Made by a program: the position numbers and the translations under genes. A model generated the notes under the pieces. The model was not told where the DNA came from. It searched no databases and worked only from the letters and a program-made list of their open reading frames with translations. A stretch of 64,000 bases of DNA from Cacajao melanocephalus (lineage: Eukaryota; Chordata; Mammalia; Primates; Pitheciidae): contig CAUYLG010071665.1 of the NCBI GenBank assembly GCA_963573385.1, positions 46,961 through 110,960 of the forward strand. Reading direction: 5' to 3'. Below, in pieces: positions 62,286 through 64,000 of the stretch; within the stretch, counting starts at the first letter, position 1, and each line of letters opens with the position of its first letter.

Positions 62286-63271
62286 CCCGTTTATACAGCT
62301 TATCCACATATCACCAAGCTAGAAAAAGGGTCTTGAAACATCGTTGGCAAAATTGTGCGTATCTATCAATAGTTTATGGTTGTGTAAACACAGATGTTGG
62401 TTAAGACCAAAACTAAGTAAATCTGGATGGAAAGTGAAGGCAAGAAAATAGCGTTAAATTAATGTTGTGATTCTAAACAGAACACAATGTTTGTGAAAAT
62501 AAAAGACGCTCCTTTTAAGCCCATAGTAAACCATCAATTCAAAATAAGATGGGCTTACAAAATCATTTTGGGTTTCTTGTTTGAAACTTGGGATATATTT
62601 CCTAAAGATAGGAAATTCTAAGATTTCCAAGATGTGGTTAGGTTTATACCAATCGATTTAAGTCAAAAAATGTAGACAGAAAGCATATTCATTAATATAA
62701 ACAACTACGAGAAAGACTACTATTGTAAAGACATTAATTAAATAATATAGAAAATATGAAATGCCAACAAGATATTTAATATTAATTTTTAATATTGGTC
62801 CTTGAATACTAGCAGGTTTAATTACGTGAAAATAAGGATATAAATGAAAACTTGGAGATTATAAAGTGAATTTCTTGGTTCTTTTAAAAGATATAGGACT
62901 GTATCCTTAGCATATAGAACACAGAAGATTAGGAATTTTGGTTGTGCAACATATATCAACTGAGTGGCATGGGTGCCAACAAAGTTAATGTCTTAGACTG
63001 TATTAGTAGATGTATTATGCCTACTCTGGGGAAAGTGGAAATCTTATTCTATTGTGCTATGATCTATCTGTATGTAGATATGTGGAATATTGTAATTGGT
63101 ATTGGACATGACACTTTGAAGAAGACAAAGACAAGCTAAACTGTGTTCAAAGTTGATAAATTAAGAATCTGAGATTACTGGATAACCAGAAAATGTTTAG
63201 GCTGGGTGTGAAGGGAATAAAATATATGAAGGTATCTTGTGCAGAAAGAATTAAGGATCCAGTCCTATACC
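62286..63271. other. Unique AT-rich non-coding DNA
   Basis: Nothing recognised. Confidence 0.45.
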
Positions 63272-63691
63272 CTTGAGATAAGTTCATTCTATACCCATGT
63301 TTTTGAGAGTTTTACGGTGAAGAGATGTTGAATTTTATCCAATGTGTTTTCAGCATCAATTGAAATAATCATATGGTTTTTGTCCTTCATTCGGTTGATA
63401 TGATGTATCACATTGATTGATTTACATATGTTGAACTATCCTTGCATCTCTGGGATTAATTCCACTTGGTCATGATAAATAATCTTTTTAGTGTTGTTAA
63501 ATGTGATTTGCTAGTGTTTTGTTGAGGATTTTTGCATCAGTGTTCATAGGAGATATTGGCCTGTAGTTTTCTGTTTTTGTTGTGTCTTTTTTTTTCTCTC
63601 TTGTATTGGAGTAATACTGGCCTAATTGAATGAGTTTCTAAGTATTTCTACTTTCTCTATTTTTGGGAATAGTTTGAGTTAGTATTGGTTC
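63272..63691 (-). mobile_element. L1 LINE ORF2 fragment, antisense
   Basis: Antisense ORF2 sequence: 'tcggttgatatgatgtatca', 'tccttgcatctctgggatta', 'aggatttttgcatcagtgtt', 'gagatattggcctgtagttt'. The frame is decayed and the fragment is followed directly by an Alu-derived T run. Confidence 0.92.
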
Positions 63692-63837
63692 TTTTTTTTT
63701 TTTTTGAAAGAAAGAAAAAGAGAAGAAAGTGAGAGTGAAAGAAAGAAAAAAAAAGAATGTAAGAGAGAAAGAAAGAGGAAGAGAAAGAGGGAGAGAGAAT
63801 GGAATTCTTGTTCTATTGCCCAAGCTAGAATGCAGTC
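63692..63837 (-). mobile_element. Alu fragment, antisense, with purine expansion
   Basis: A T14 run (63692-63705), then a near-homopurine tract, then 'ggaattcttgttctattgcc' and 'caagctagaatgcagt' from the Alu right monomer. It stops abruptly at about 63836. It is a truncated Alu whose tail region expanded as GAAA/GA units. Confidence 0.75.
63706..63798. repeat. (GAAA)n/(GA)n near-homopurine tract
   Basis: About 90 bp of purines with only a few interrupting T residues. It could form triplex structures and is probably unstable in length. Confidence 0.95.
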
Positions 63838-64000
63838 TAAAAATGGGTATTAAAAACCCCTTTTATGCCAATAATTGTGCTTAACAATGGAGACAGGAAA
63901 GAATAAGGGATGAAAATAACAAACAAGCAGCCAACCAATATTTTATTTAAACCTGTGAAATGCTATGCAATTGCTGAGGAGTGATTTACTTCCAATTATG

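Overview
This is AT-rich, non-coding nuclear DNA from a primate, most likely human or a close relative. The diagnosis rests on Alu elements (about ten copies or fragments), a THE1-type LTR, MST/MLT1 LTRs, primate-era L1 3' ends, and a background of MIR, L2 and old L1. I found no convincing protein-coding exon, tRNA, rRNA, intact small-RNA gene, CpG island, CRISPR array or any bacterial feature. The open frames are short and lie in repeats or in unique DNA without coding signals. The window reads as intergenic or deep intronic sequence.

Layout. 1-2.7 kb: unique DNA and an antisense Alu. 2.7-6.4 kb: an antisense L2 split by a full-length Tigger1 DNA transposon, which itself carries a 5' fragment of U2 snRNA (three nested layers). 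6.4-13 kb: mostly unique, with one Alu whose tail became an AT/CA microsatellite and two opposed MIRs. 13-15 kb: antisense L1, an MLT1 LTR, a MIR and a truncated Alu. 17.4-18.35 kb: an L1 3' end interrupted by an Alu whose 5' half is inverted. 22-24.6 kb: a 34-bp tandem duplication, a compound microsatellite and old L1. 24.7-27 kb: a structurally complete MaLR element (LTR, internal, LTR) with matching 5-bp target duplications. 27.5-38 kb: an Alu monomer, MIR relics, LTR-like sequence, antisense L1, an MLT2-like LTR and a hAT-type MITE. 39-43.7 kb: L2, a THE1 LTR with perfect duplications, an Alu inside a MIR, and two further Alus. 44-50 kb: L2 pieces, an MLT1-like relic, MIRs, and a 112-bp inverted repeat at 47.76-48.28 kb that no family I recognise explains. 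51-54.8 kb: an MST LTR, a palindromic MITE, a hAT element interrupted by an L1 with an Alu in its tail, and an unexplained direct repeat. 56.9-62.3 kb: an Alu and several L2 copies. 63.3 kb to the end: antisense L1 and a fragmentary Alu with a purine expansion.

Nothing here functions as a multi-gene system. The interest is in mobile-element history (nesting, inversion, template switching), one unexplained inverted repeat with hairpin potential, and several repeat-free stretches (about 11.8-13.1, 41.8-42.2, 50.5-51.1 and 59.2-60.1 kb) that could hold conserved regulatory DNA. Family names come from remembered consensus features, not a database search, and edges are approximate unless target duplications are cited.
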